Source of the DNA: Lysobacter gummosus
GTDB lineage: Bacteria; Pseudomonadota; Gammaproteobacteria; Xanthomonadales; Xanthomonadaceae
DNA length: 64,000 nt
Direction: 5' to 3'
Assembly (NCBI RefSeq): GCF_001442805.1
Contig: NZ_CP011131.1
Location: 5,394,001 to 5,458,000 of the forward strand
The translations under genes were made by a program, and so were the position numbers. Shown here one piece after another: positions 25,848-33,764 of the stretch. The notes below the pieces were generated by a model, which did not search any database, had not been told where the DNA came from, and saw only the letters and a program-made list of their open reading frames with translations. How positions within the stretch are numbered: position 1 is the stretch's first letter; each line of letters begins with the position of its first letter.

Positions 25848-27013
25848 CCCTCGTCGCAGCAACCCTCGCGTCGGCCCGACGCGAGATTACCTTTCTGCGC
25901 GGTAGCCGCTGGGACGCGGCTCAGATCACCTGGATCCCTTGGGGGATCCTGCTACTACTGATGGTGGTCTTCAGCCATACCGTCCTGCGCGATGTGCCCA
26001 TAGCGGTGGTCGACCATGATCAGAGCCCTGCCAGCCGATCCCTGGTGCGTATGCTCAACGCTGCGCCCGGCGTCTACGTGCGGGCGACGCCTGCTGACCT
26101 CAGTCGGGCCTGGCCGATGGTGCGGCGCGTAGAGGTGTATGCCGTGGTCTATATTCCGCGAGACGCGTCGCGCGAAGCGGGACGCGGCCAGACCGCAACG
26201 GCGATCGCTTACTACAACGCCAGCTACATGACCACGGGGCAGGCGGCGTTCCGCGAGATCTCTGCAGTCGTGCAGGCCAACAACGCGGAGCTTTCGCTCG
26301 GCCGTGAGATGTTTCTGCATGGTCGCGGCGGCGTACGCGCTGAGCCGGTGCGAGTGCAGTCGAAGGTACTGTTCAACCCGGAACGAAGCTACGAACACTT
26401 TCTGCAATCGCTTCTGTTCCCTGCTGTACTTGAGTTGGCATTCTGTCTTGCGGTAGTCGGCGCGTTCGGTCGTGAATTGCGCGACGGCACCGCGCCGGCC
26501 TGGCTGGATGCTAGCGGTGGTAGGTTCATCGCTGCGATTGCGGGCAAGCTGCTGCCTTACCTGTCGTTGTTCATGATCTACGGCGCCCTCGCCCTGCTGT
26601 GGGTGGGCGGTCTGCGCAGCGGCGCGGTCGCCGGCAGCTTCGCCATGCTGCTAACGGGCTATGCTGGCATGTACCTGGCTTACGCCGCGATCGGCAGCTT
26701 GCTGATCGGCGCCACCCGCAGCATGGCCACTGCCCTGTCGCTCACCGGCATCTATGCTGGCGTGGCCATGGCGTTTTCCGGCGGCACGTTCCCGACCATC
26801 GAAGGCCCGCTGTTCACCCAGATCTGGAGCCGGTTGATGCCCTTCACTGCCTACGTTCAACTGCAGATGCAGCAGCTGGACGTAGGCGCGCCCTGGCGTG
26901 ACTCACTTTGGCCACTAGCCACACTAGGGCTGTTCATGCTCATCGGCGGCGGTCTCGGCCTAAGACTCTATGCTCGCGCGCTGCACGATCCGGGCAGTTG
27001 GGGGCGGCGATGA
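25832..27013 (+). CDS. ABC-2 type exporter permease (first)
   Basis: 393 residues. One membrane helix near the N-terminus is followed by a large periplasmic domain (VAVVDHD-type start, here IAVVDHDQSPASRSLVRML) and five C-terminal helices, the plan of YhhJ/YbhR ABC-2 permeases. It starts 16 bases inside the adaptor gene and overlaps the next permease gene by four bases. No ATP-binding cassette protein is encoded in the operon, so either an ATPase is supplied from elsewhere or energy coupling differs. Confidence 0.88.
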   Translation: MAQPLTLVAATLASARREITFLRGSRWDAAQITWIPWGILLLLMVVFSHTVLRDVPIAVVDHDQSPASRSLVRMLNAAPGVYVRATPADLSRAWPMVRRVEVYAVVYIPRDASREAGRGQTATAIAYYNASYMTTGQAAFREISAVVQANNAELSLGREMFLHGRGGVRAEPVRVQSKVLFNPERSYEHFLQSLLFPAVLELAFCLAVVGAFGRELRDGTAPAWLDASGGRFIAAIAGKLLPYLSLFMIYGALALLWVGGLRSGAVAGSFAMLLTGYAGMYLAYAAIGSLLIGATRSMATALSLTGIYAGVAMAFSGGTFPTIEGPLFTQIWSRLMPFTAYVQLQMQQLDVGAPWRDSLWPLATLGLFMLIGGGLGLRLYARALHDPGSWGRR

Positions 27014-28152
27014 ACGAATTTCTCCGCGGGTTCCAAGGCGCACTCAAAGCAATCTTCAGTGATCGCGCCGCCGTGATGTCGATCATCGTCGCGACGATAA
27101 TCTATTCGTTCTACTATCCGGCCGCTTACAGTCACCAGGTCGCTTCCCGGCTGCCTACTGTGGTCGTTGACCTCGACCGCAGTCCAATGAGCCGCGATCT
27201 GCTACGCAAGCTCAGCGCAGTCCGCGCGGTCGACCTGATCCCGCCGGAAGCCTCTCTCACCGCAGCGCGGGAGCGGGTGTCGGAAGGCAAGGCCGACGGC
27301 ATCCTAATTGTCGACGCCGATTTCGAACGCGACATCCTGCGCGGCGAGCAAGGCCGGGTCACCTTTCTCGCCGAAGGCGCCTTGTTGAGCCGGGCCAATA
27401 CAGTCCTGCAGGGCTTGGCCGACGCGGTCGCAGGTTTCTCGCAGGAAGCGGTGTTGGTACAGGCGCAGTTCGAAGGCCTGCCAAACACCGCGCCAATGCG
27501 CCTCGTGCAGCGCCCGCTGTTCAACACGCGCGAGGGCTATGCCAGCGCTGTGGTCACCGCGGTGTCCGTGTTGATCGTCCAGCAAACTCTGTTGCTAGGT
27601 ATGGTTCTGCTGATCGGCACGCGCCAGGAACTGCGTGGACGCTTAGCACTGCGGACGGCGACGCTGTTCGGCAGTCTGAGTGCGTTCTGGCTGATCGGCA
27701 CATTGAACCTGTTGTATTACTCGGGTTTCGTCTACTGGATCCAAGATTTTCCTCGCGGCGGCAATCTGCCCGGACTGTTCTTGTGCGCAATGCTATACAT
27801 CGCCGCGGTGGTGAGTTTCGCCGCATTCGTCGGCAGCTTCTTCCGGGTTCGCGAACGCGCGATGCAAGTGATCTTGTTGCTGTCGATGCCGATGTACTTT
27901 CTGGCCGGACTGTCTTGGCCATCGACATCCATGCCGCCTTGGTTGCTTTGGCCTGCCAAGCTGGTGCCGACCACGGCCGGCATTAACGTGATGGTCAAGA
28001 TCAATGCTATGGGCGCGAGTCTTGACGAAGTGCTTCCAGAACTGGGAACGCTAACGTTGTTGGCGGTCGTTTACGGCGCTCTGGCAATGTGGCGCTATCG
28101 TCTGCCGGTGAACTCCGCCCCCCTGTCGCGACCTAACGATGCGCAAGAGTAG
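27010..28152 (+). CDS. ABC-2 type exporter permease (second)
   Basis: 380 residues, same architecture as the preceding permease (TVVVDLDRSPMSRDLLRKL after the first helix, five C-terminal helices). The two probably form a heterodimer. The start at 27010 is set by the ATGA overlap; the longer open frame upstream is shadow sequence. The next gene, a TonB receptor, begins inside its last codons. Confidence 0.88.
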   Translation: MNEFLRGFQGALKAIFSDRAAVMSIIVATIIYSFYYPAAYSHQVASRLPTVVVDLDRSPMSRDLLRKLSAVRAVDLIPPEASLTAARERVSEGKADGILIVDADFERDILRGEQGRVTFLAEGALLSRANTVLQGLADAVAGFSQEAVLVQAQFEGLPNTAPMRLVQRPLFNTREGYASAVVTAVSVLIVQQTLLLGMVLLIGTRQELRGRLALRTATLFGSLSAFWLIGTLNLLYYSGFVYWIQDFPRGGNLPGLFLCAMLYIAAVVSFAAFVGSFFRVRERAMQVILLLSMPMYFLAGLSWPSTSMPPWLLWPAKLVPTTAGINVMVKINAMGASLDEVLPELGTLTLLAVVYGALAMWRYRLPVNSAPLSRPNDAQE

Positions 28153-30250
28153 TTCCAGCAAAACCAGGCCGTGGCATACCGCGTTGTACGTAGCGTTGAC
28201 AACCAATGGATATTGCGTGGCCGCTGAGCCTCAAATCGATCCGGCTACGCAGTTGGATACGGTACGCGTCCTTGGCGATCGACGTCCGCTGTCTGGATTT
28301 CCGGGCTCGGTCAGCATCATCGAAGGTGAGACGCTGCGCGACGGGCAGCGCCAGGTGAGCTTGGCCGAGACCTTGGCGCGCGTGCCCGGCATCAACGTAC
28401 TGGACCGGCAGAACTATTCTCAGGATCTACAGATCCAGAGCCGTGGCTACGGCGCCCGTTCGACGTTTGGCATTCGCGGTATCAAACTGGTCGTCGACGG
28501 AATCCCCGCCACTGCACTGGACGGCCAAGGCCAAGCCTCCTCCTTTCCGATCGGCTCGCTGGACCGGATCGAGGTGTTACGCGGCCCGCTGGCATTGCAG
28601 TACGGCAACGCCGCCGGAGGCGTCATCCTCGCCGAGACCGCATTGGACGGCGCGGATGGCGTGCAGGCATCCGCATGGACCGGCAGCCACCGCAGCCGCC
28701 GAGTCGAAGCGGGTGCGCTGGGCGGCGGCGGCGATTGGCGCTGGCGCGCGCATGGCAGCCATTTCATCAGTAGCGGTGAGCGAGCGCACAGCGCCGCCGA
28801 GCGCGCCCAACTCAACATGGTCGCGCAATGGTCGCCCGACGACCGTCGCAATCTGCGCTTGGTGTTGACGGGATTGACCCAGCCCTACACGGACGATCCG
28901 CTCGGCCTGAGCCGCCAGCAACTGCAGCGCACCCCGCGCGGCACCGATCCGGCCGCGTTCACGTTCGATACCCGCAAGCGCATCGACAACCTGCAGATCG
29001 GAGCGCGCCTGGAGGATACCTATGCACAGGGACGCTCCTATTGGATCGGCGCTCACGGCATCCAGCGCGATATCGTGCAATTCCTGTCCGTTCCAGTCAG
29101 CGCGCAACGAGCGCCCACTAGCGCCGGAGGCGTCGTCGACGTGGGCCGGATCAGCGCCGGCCTTGATTTTGGCCACCGCTCGCAAAGTCCGGAGGGATCA
29201 CTGCTGATCGGCCTGGAATTAGGCCGGCTCAATGAGGACAGAAAAGGCTATGAGAACTTCGTCGGCACCGGCGCCGCACCGCGTCTTGGTGTGCGCGGCC
29301 GGTTGCGCCGCGACGAGGACAACAGGGTCCGCAGCACCGACGCCTTCGCGGTCGCCGACCGCAGCCTGGGCGAGCACTGGAAGATGCTCGTGGCCCTGCG
29401 CTACGGTCGCATGCGGTTTTCTTCGGATGACGACTACCGTGCAGCGGGGAATGGCGACGACGGAGGCCGGCTCAACTACCGCAAGACTACGTTCTCGCTA
29501 GGCGTCGCCCGCGCTTTCGCCGAGGGCGAGTTGTTCGCGAGCGTCGGCAACGGCTACGAAACCCCGACGGTTACCGAACTGGCCTACGGGCCCGACAATC
29601 TCTCCGGCTTCAATCGCGAACTTCGCGCCGCGCGCTACACCACTGCCGAGGTGGGCGTACGCTGGCGCCCGCGTTGGGGCGAGGTCACCGCGACGGTGTA
29701 TCGCATCGACGGCAACGACGAGATCGTGCCCGCGACAAGCAGCGGCGGGCGCGCCAGCTTCACCAATGCTGGCGACACCCTCCGGACTGGCGCCGAATTC
29801 GGGATCAACGGCCGCTGGGGTTCACAGTGGTCTTACCTTGCCTCACTCAACTGGACCCGTGCGCGCTTCGCGAGCCCATTCTCATACAACACCATATCGG
29901 GTAGGCGCTTCGTCGCATCGAACAACCGCGTGCCAGGCATAGCGCAGACCAGCGGGTATGCCGAACTAGCCTGGGAGACCGCCGACGCCGTACTCGACTC
30001 CGCTCTCGAGCTTCGCGTCCGCAGCGCAACCGCCGTGGACGATCTCAATAGCGAACAAGCCGCCGGCTATGCCCAATTCGCGTTGCGCCTGCAATGGCAC
30101 GGATCGCGCGGCTGGAAAGGATTCGTTCGAGCGGACAATCTGTTCGACCGCGACTATGTCGGCTCTGTGATCGTCAACGAGAGCAACGCACGCTTCTACG
30201 AACCTGGCGCGGGCCGCAGTTTCACTGTGGGAGTGGAGCGTCGGCAGTAA
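28139..30250 (+). CDS. pqqU: TonB-dependent receptor of the PqqU (YncD) type, probable PQQ importer
   Basis: 703 residues with signal peptide, plug and 22-strand barrel, no STN domain. Segments follow E. coli YncD/PqqU closely: RQNYSQDLQIQSRGYGARST, FGIRGIKLVVDGIPAT, DGQGQ, EVLRGPLALQYGNAAGGV, NDEIVPATSSGGR, and near the end VGSVIVNESNARFYEPGAGR. PqqU imports the redox cofactor pyrroloquinoline quinone across the outer membrane. Context supports this: pqqBCDE and two PQQ-dependent dehydrogenases lie within 25 kb. It is the last gene of the tolC-hlyD-permease operon, overlapping it by 14 bases. The identification is by remembered sequence similarity. Confidence 0.85.
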   Translation: MRKSSSSKTRPWHTALYVALTTNGYCVAAEPQIDPATQLDTVRVLGDRRPLSGFPGSVSIIEGETLRDGQRQVSLAETLARVPGINVLDRQNYSQDLQIQSRGYGARSTFGIRGIKLVVDGIPATALDGQGQASSFPIGSLDRIEVLRGPLALQYGNAAGGVILAETALDGADGVQASAWTGSHRSRRVEAGALGGGGDWRWRAHGSHFISSGERAHSAAERAQLNMVAQWSPDDRRNLRLVLTGLTQPYTDDPLGLSRQQLQRTPRGTDPAAFTFDTRKRIDNLQIGARLEDTYAQGRSYWIGAHGIQRDIVQFLSVPVSAQRAPTSAGGVVDVGRISAGLDFGHRSQSPEGSLLIGLELGRLNEDRKGYENFVGTGAAPRLGVRGRLRRDEDNRVRSTDAFAVADRSLGEHWKMLVALRYGRMRFSSDDDYRAAGNGDDGGRLNYRKTTFSLGVARAFAEGELFASVGNGYETPTVTELAYGPDNLSGFNRELRAARYTTAEVGVRWRPRWGEVTATVYRIDGNDEIVPATSSGGRASFTNAGDTLRTGAEFGINGRWGSQWSYLASLNWTRARFASPFSYNTISGRRFVASNNRVPGIAQTSGYAELAWETADAVLDSALELRVRSATAVDDLNSEQAAGYAQFALRLQWHGSRGWKGFVRADNLFDRDYVGSVIVNESNARFYEPGAGRSFTVGVERRQ

Positions 30251-30292
30251 CGCGACTCCCTTCGTTTCGAGTAGCGCGCACTCACAATCGAT

Positions 30293-32212
30293 TCAGCGTG
30301 CGCCGGCCTGCAGAGTCGCGACATCCTCGTGCAAGATACGGCGCACCTCGTTGATCGCCGCCGCGGTCTTCTGCACACTGTGGCCGGAAGTAATCACTAT
30401 TTCCGAAACAGCTTCTGGCAGGTGCGAACTGGAATACGGCACCAGACCGTCGTCCGACGCTTCCAGCGCTACCTTGGGATTACGTCGGGCAATGATCGAG
30501 TGATAGCGCATGTTCGGCGAAATCGGCAGATCCGCCGCGACTCGGACGAAGGGATTGGTTTGGCTGAGGTTATCCACGCTATTGGGGATAGCACGGCGCG
30601 AACCGTCTGCGTGCTTGCCCTTGGCAAGCTCCTGCATAATATCGCCGAAACCGGAATTCAATGTGTCGGGGAGCTTGATCAGCCCCGCCAGCCATTGCAC
30701 CAGTCCCGTGCCCGCCACTCGGGTACCGCGATGGGGCGAAGCGATGAAAATCACTCGCTCTACGTGCGGCAGCGGCTCGAAGCGCAGCAGCGGATCAAGC
30801 CGGGCGCGCATGGATTCGGCATGTTTGTCGTCGACCGCATATTCCTGCCGGAGTTCGTTCCACAGCGTATCCCCGGAAGAGGACACCAATAGCCGAGCAA
30901 GCACTCCGCCCATGCTGTGGCCAATCAACACCATGTCGTGCGAGGCACGCGAACCGCCATCCCGATCGAAGTGGCGCAAGCTGCGAAGGATGGCGTCGCG
31001 GATGGTCGCCTGGTTATAGGAAAGCGGCGCATTCGTCGGGTAGTACACCTGCCAGACCTGGAACTGCTCGCGCAGCGCCTGATCGCCGGTCACCTCGTTG
31101 ACGACGTTGACCCACGCTTCCGGACTGCTGGCGAGCCCGTGCAACATGACCAGGATACGGCGATTCGGATCGAACGGCTGCATCATGTAGATATGCGGCC
31201 TGTCGATGCCCTGCTTTCGCCCGAGCAACGTGCTGATTGCCTGCCGCGAGAAACGCGCCCGGGATAGCCACAAGGCGTATCCCGCAGTGAAGTCCGCCGA
31301 CAGTGGGACACGCTTGCCTTGAATGTCAGTCGCATCATCCTGATAGGGGTCGTGCACGGCGATTCGTGCCTCCCGTGTGGCCAGTACTTCGCTGAGATTT
31401 TTCCCTGTGAAATGAATTAAGGCTGTTAGCGTGGGCGAGGGCATTTCGCTGTAGGCCGGTCGATCGCGCCCATCCGATTCGGCGTCCACCATGTCTGGCT
31501 CGTCGTTCATCACTGCCACCAGCTCTGTACCCAGACCGTCGCGTCGGTAGGTGCTCAGCAGTCCAGAAAACGCTAGCGTGTTTGCCGGGATCAGTTCCTT
31601 TGGAAGGGTCGCCCCTTCTGGGAAACGCACTCTCGATGCGTCCATGTGGATTTTCCAGCCAGCCGCCTCGAACGTATTGCGAATGCTGGTCTCCTCTCCG
31701 TCTCCCCGCCGTTTCTGATACAGACCGGTGACGATCCGCTGCGTGGCATAGTCGTAGTAATCGGCTACCTGCACCTGCCGCGCCTCGAGTGCTCGCTCAC
31801 CGGTCGAGCGAGCAGAAAAGAACAAATAAGCATAGGCGTTCCGCGCGACTTCGAACCACGCGTCCAGGGTTGCATCGTTCGCGATCTTTTCGCGCGTGAC
31901 CGCCTCCTTCAACCACAGTTCCGTGACAGCGGCGAGGCGTCGTTCATCTGGCTCATCGACACGCATGGAAAGCGCATCGATGCAATCCCGGGAGATTTTT
32001 GCGCATTGGGCCTGATCCAAGCCGGTGGCGCGCAATACCTCGTGGGTCGCCGCGCTTACCTTCCCCGAGCTGAGCACATCGCCACGCTCATTGACAATGT
32101 ACTCGCGCGGGCTCAGCGTGCTGGTCTTGACCATCGCGCAACCGCACAGCGATGCCAATGAGAGTGCGGCCCACAGCGCCGCGTTAAGTCTCGTGCTCAA
32201 GTTGCTCAACAT
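30293..32212 (-). CDS. Lipoprotein alpha/beta-hydrolase (putative lipase/esterase)
   Basis: 639 residues. The signal ends in a lipobox (LASLCGC), so the protein should be membrane-tethered. The N-terminal 330 residues are not recognised. The C-terminal half is an alpha/beta-hydrolase: ILVMLHGLASSPEAWVNV (oxyanion region), nucleophile elbow GHSMGG, acidic residue likely in DDGLVPYSSSH, and a late His in SGHSVQ. Large lipoprotein hydrolases of this type are annotated as lipases or acyltransferase-like proteins; the substrate is unknown. It converges with pqqU, with only about 40 bases between stops. Confidence 0.82.
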   Translation of the reverse strand: MLSNLSTRLNAALWAALSLASLCGCAMVKTSTLSPREYIVNERGDVLSSGKVSAATHEVLRATGLDQAQCAKISRDCIDALSMRVDEPDERRLAAVTELWLKEAVTREKIANDATLDAWFEVARNAYAYLFFSARSTGERALEARQVQVADYYDYATQRIVTGLYQKRRGDGEETSIRNTFEAAGWKIHMDASRVRFPEGATLPKELIPANTLAFSGLLSTYRRDGLGTELVAVMNDEPDMVDAESDGRDRPAYSEMPSPTLTALIHFTGKNLSEVLATREARIAVHDPYQDDATDIQGKRVPLSADFTAGYALWLSRARFSRQAISTLLGRKQGIDRPHIYMMQPFDPNRRILVMLHGLASSPEAWVNVVNEVTGDQALREQFQVWQVYYPTNAPLSYNQATIRDAILRSLRHFDRDGGSRASHDMVLIGHSMGGVLARLLVSSSGDTLWNELRQEYAVDDKHAESMRARLDPLLRFEPLPHVERVIFIASPHRGTRVAGTGLVQWLAGLIKLPDTLNSGFGDIMQELAKGKHADGSRRAIPNSVDNLSQTNPFVRVAADLPISPNMRYHSIIARRNPKVALEASDDGLVPYSSSHLPEAVSEIVITSGHSVQKTAAAINEVRRILHEDVATLQAGAR

Positions 32213-32395
32213 AGGGCGCTATCTATCAATGATATTTTTGGTTGAAACTGCAACAGGGCCTGCGGGCTCCGAGTTCGCCCAACACCGGCTCCATCGATAG
32301 GCGTACCGCGACTGTGCAAAGCCGATGTGGCGGCAGGCCGGTGGGGAACCACCGCCCCTGGGAACCATAGCCATGACCATCACGGCAGGCCGCAC

Positions 32396-33406
32396 TCATC
32401 GGCGTCGGTCATCGTGGCGGTCCTTTCCGAGGAATACCCAGTAATTCAGCGCTGTGTAGGCAACCACGAAGGGCAAAATGATCGCGGTTTTAATCAATGC
32501 CAGCACTTGGCTGCAATGGGCTGAAGGTGCGTTCCAAAGGCCCACGTCGGGTGAAACGATGTTTGGGAATATGCTGATGATCAATCCACTATAGGCCAGT
32601 AACATTAGGCTCATAGCGAACAGAAACGGCGCGCATTCCCGCCGCCGCTCAACCGCGCGCAGAATCCCGATCACACAGCCCAGCACCAGCAATGGCATGA
32701 GCAGGAAGTACGGCAAGTTATGCGGATCGAGCCAACGCGCGCGCACTTCTGCCTGACCGATCACCGTCCACAAGCTCACGATGCCTATCATCGCCAGCAA
32801 GGCGGGAGTCAACAGGCGCATCGCAATGAACATACCTTGCTGCAGAGGGCCGCGCGTCTTCATGATCAGCCAAGCACAGCCTAAAGCGGCATAAGCCACC
32901 AACAGGCCGATCCCACAGAACAGGCTGAACGGCGACAGCCAGTCCCAGTCGTCACCGGCGTAGTGCTGCTCGATCGCGGGGGTGCCTTGCAGCAAGATTC
33001 CGAGCACCATGCCCTGCGCCAGGGTCGCCAACGCCGAGCCGCCACAGAAAGCCGCGTCGCAAAGGAAACGGGTGCGATTGAACTTGGCGCGCAGCTTGAA
33101 AGCCACGCCGCGGAAGATCAGCCCGCACAGCATCAGTACCAACGGAAGGTACCCCGCCGGCAGTAAGGTCGCGTAAGCCACCGGAAACGCCGCGAATAGA
33201 GCCGCTCCGCATAACACCAGCCAAGTCTCGTTCCCGCCCCAGATCGGCGCGAGCGTGTTCATCATCAGTTGACGGTCGCAGTCGCCACGAAAGAAGGGAA
33301 ACAGCAAGCCGACGCCCAGCTCAAAACCGTTGAGCGTCCCGTAAACGAAAATGCCGAACGCGATCACCGCTATCAGTAGCGTCGGCAAATCAAGGCCGAT
33401 ACCCAT
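32396..33406 (-). CDS. cydB: Cytochrome bd-type quinol oxidase subunit II (orphan)
   Basis: 336 residues from the ATG at 33406 (an in-frame GTG at 33415 is possible). Eight to nine helices; NGFELGVGLLFPFF and IWGGNETWLVL are hallmark CydB/CioB motifs. Subunit II stabilises subunit I, which holds the haems and quinol site. Here subunit I is reduced to a short stub immediately upstream, so this intact gene has lost its partner locally. It is either non-functional or pairs with a CydA encoded elsewhere. Confidence 0.92.
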   Translation of the reverse strand: MGIGLDLPTLLIAVIAFGIFVYGTLNGFELGVGLLFPFFRGDCDRQLMMNTLAPIWGGNETWLVLCGAALFAAFPVAYATLLPAGYLPLVLMLCGLIFRGVAFKLRAKFNRTRFLCDAAFCGGSALATLAQGMVLGILLQGTPAIEQHYAGDDWDWLSPFSLFCGIGLLVAYAALGCAWLIMKTRGPLQQGMFIAMRLLTPALLAMIGIVSLWTVIGQAEVRARWLDPHNLPYFLLMPLLVLGCVIGILRAVERRRECAPFLFAMSLMLLAYSGLIISIFPNIVSPDVGLWNAPSAHCSQVLALIKTAIILPFVVAYTALNYWVFLGKDRHDDRRR

Positions 33407-33411
33407 ATCGG

Positions 33412-33545
33412 TCACCCTAGCCTCGCCCCTTCCAACACAGCCGGGTATCTAGCCAGGCCAATGCTCAGCACAGGAACACGATGTGAAACGACGCCGTGAA
33501 GGAGAACTGCACCCTCGTCAGTAACAAGGCATCTTTCTCGATCAT
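33412..33545 (-). pseudogene. cydA: Stub of cydA/cioA (cytochrome bd subunit I)
   Basis: From the ATG at 33545 the reading is MIEKDALLLTRVQFSFTASF followed by HIVF, matching the CydA/CioA start (LARIQFAFTISFHIIF). After a frameshift the sequence continues LSIGLARYPAVLEG, matching the next CioA segment, and then stops. About 45 of some 450 codons remain, so an internal deletion has joined this stub to cydB. Confidence 0.8.
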
Positions 33546-33764
33546 GAAAGTACCCTGGCCCACGGGCCTTGAGAAAACCCATGCGCGATCGACTGTTAGA
33601 AATCGCCGCTGACATCGCCGACTGCCATGCAGTAGCCCGCTCGCAACGGCGCACCATCCAAGCAATCGCTGTCCGCTTCACTCTGCCAACGGCCGTGCGA
33701 TCTATAAGATCAGAAGTCGTCCACCGCTCCCGCGAGTTCCATTCGTGGGAGCGGCTTCGATCGG

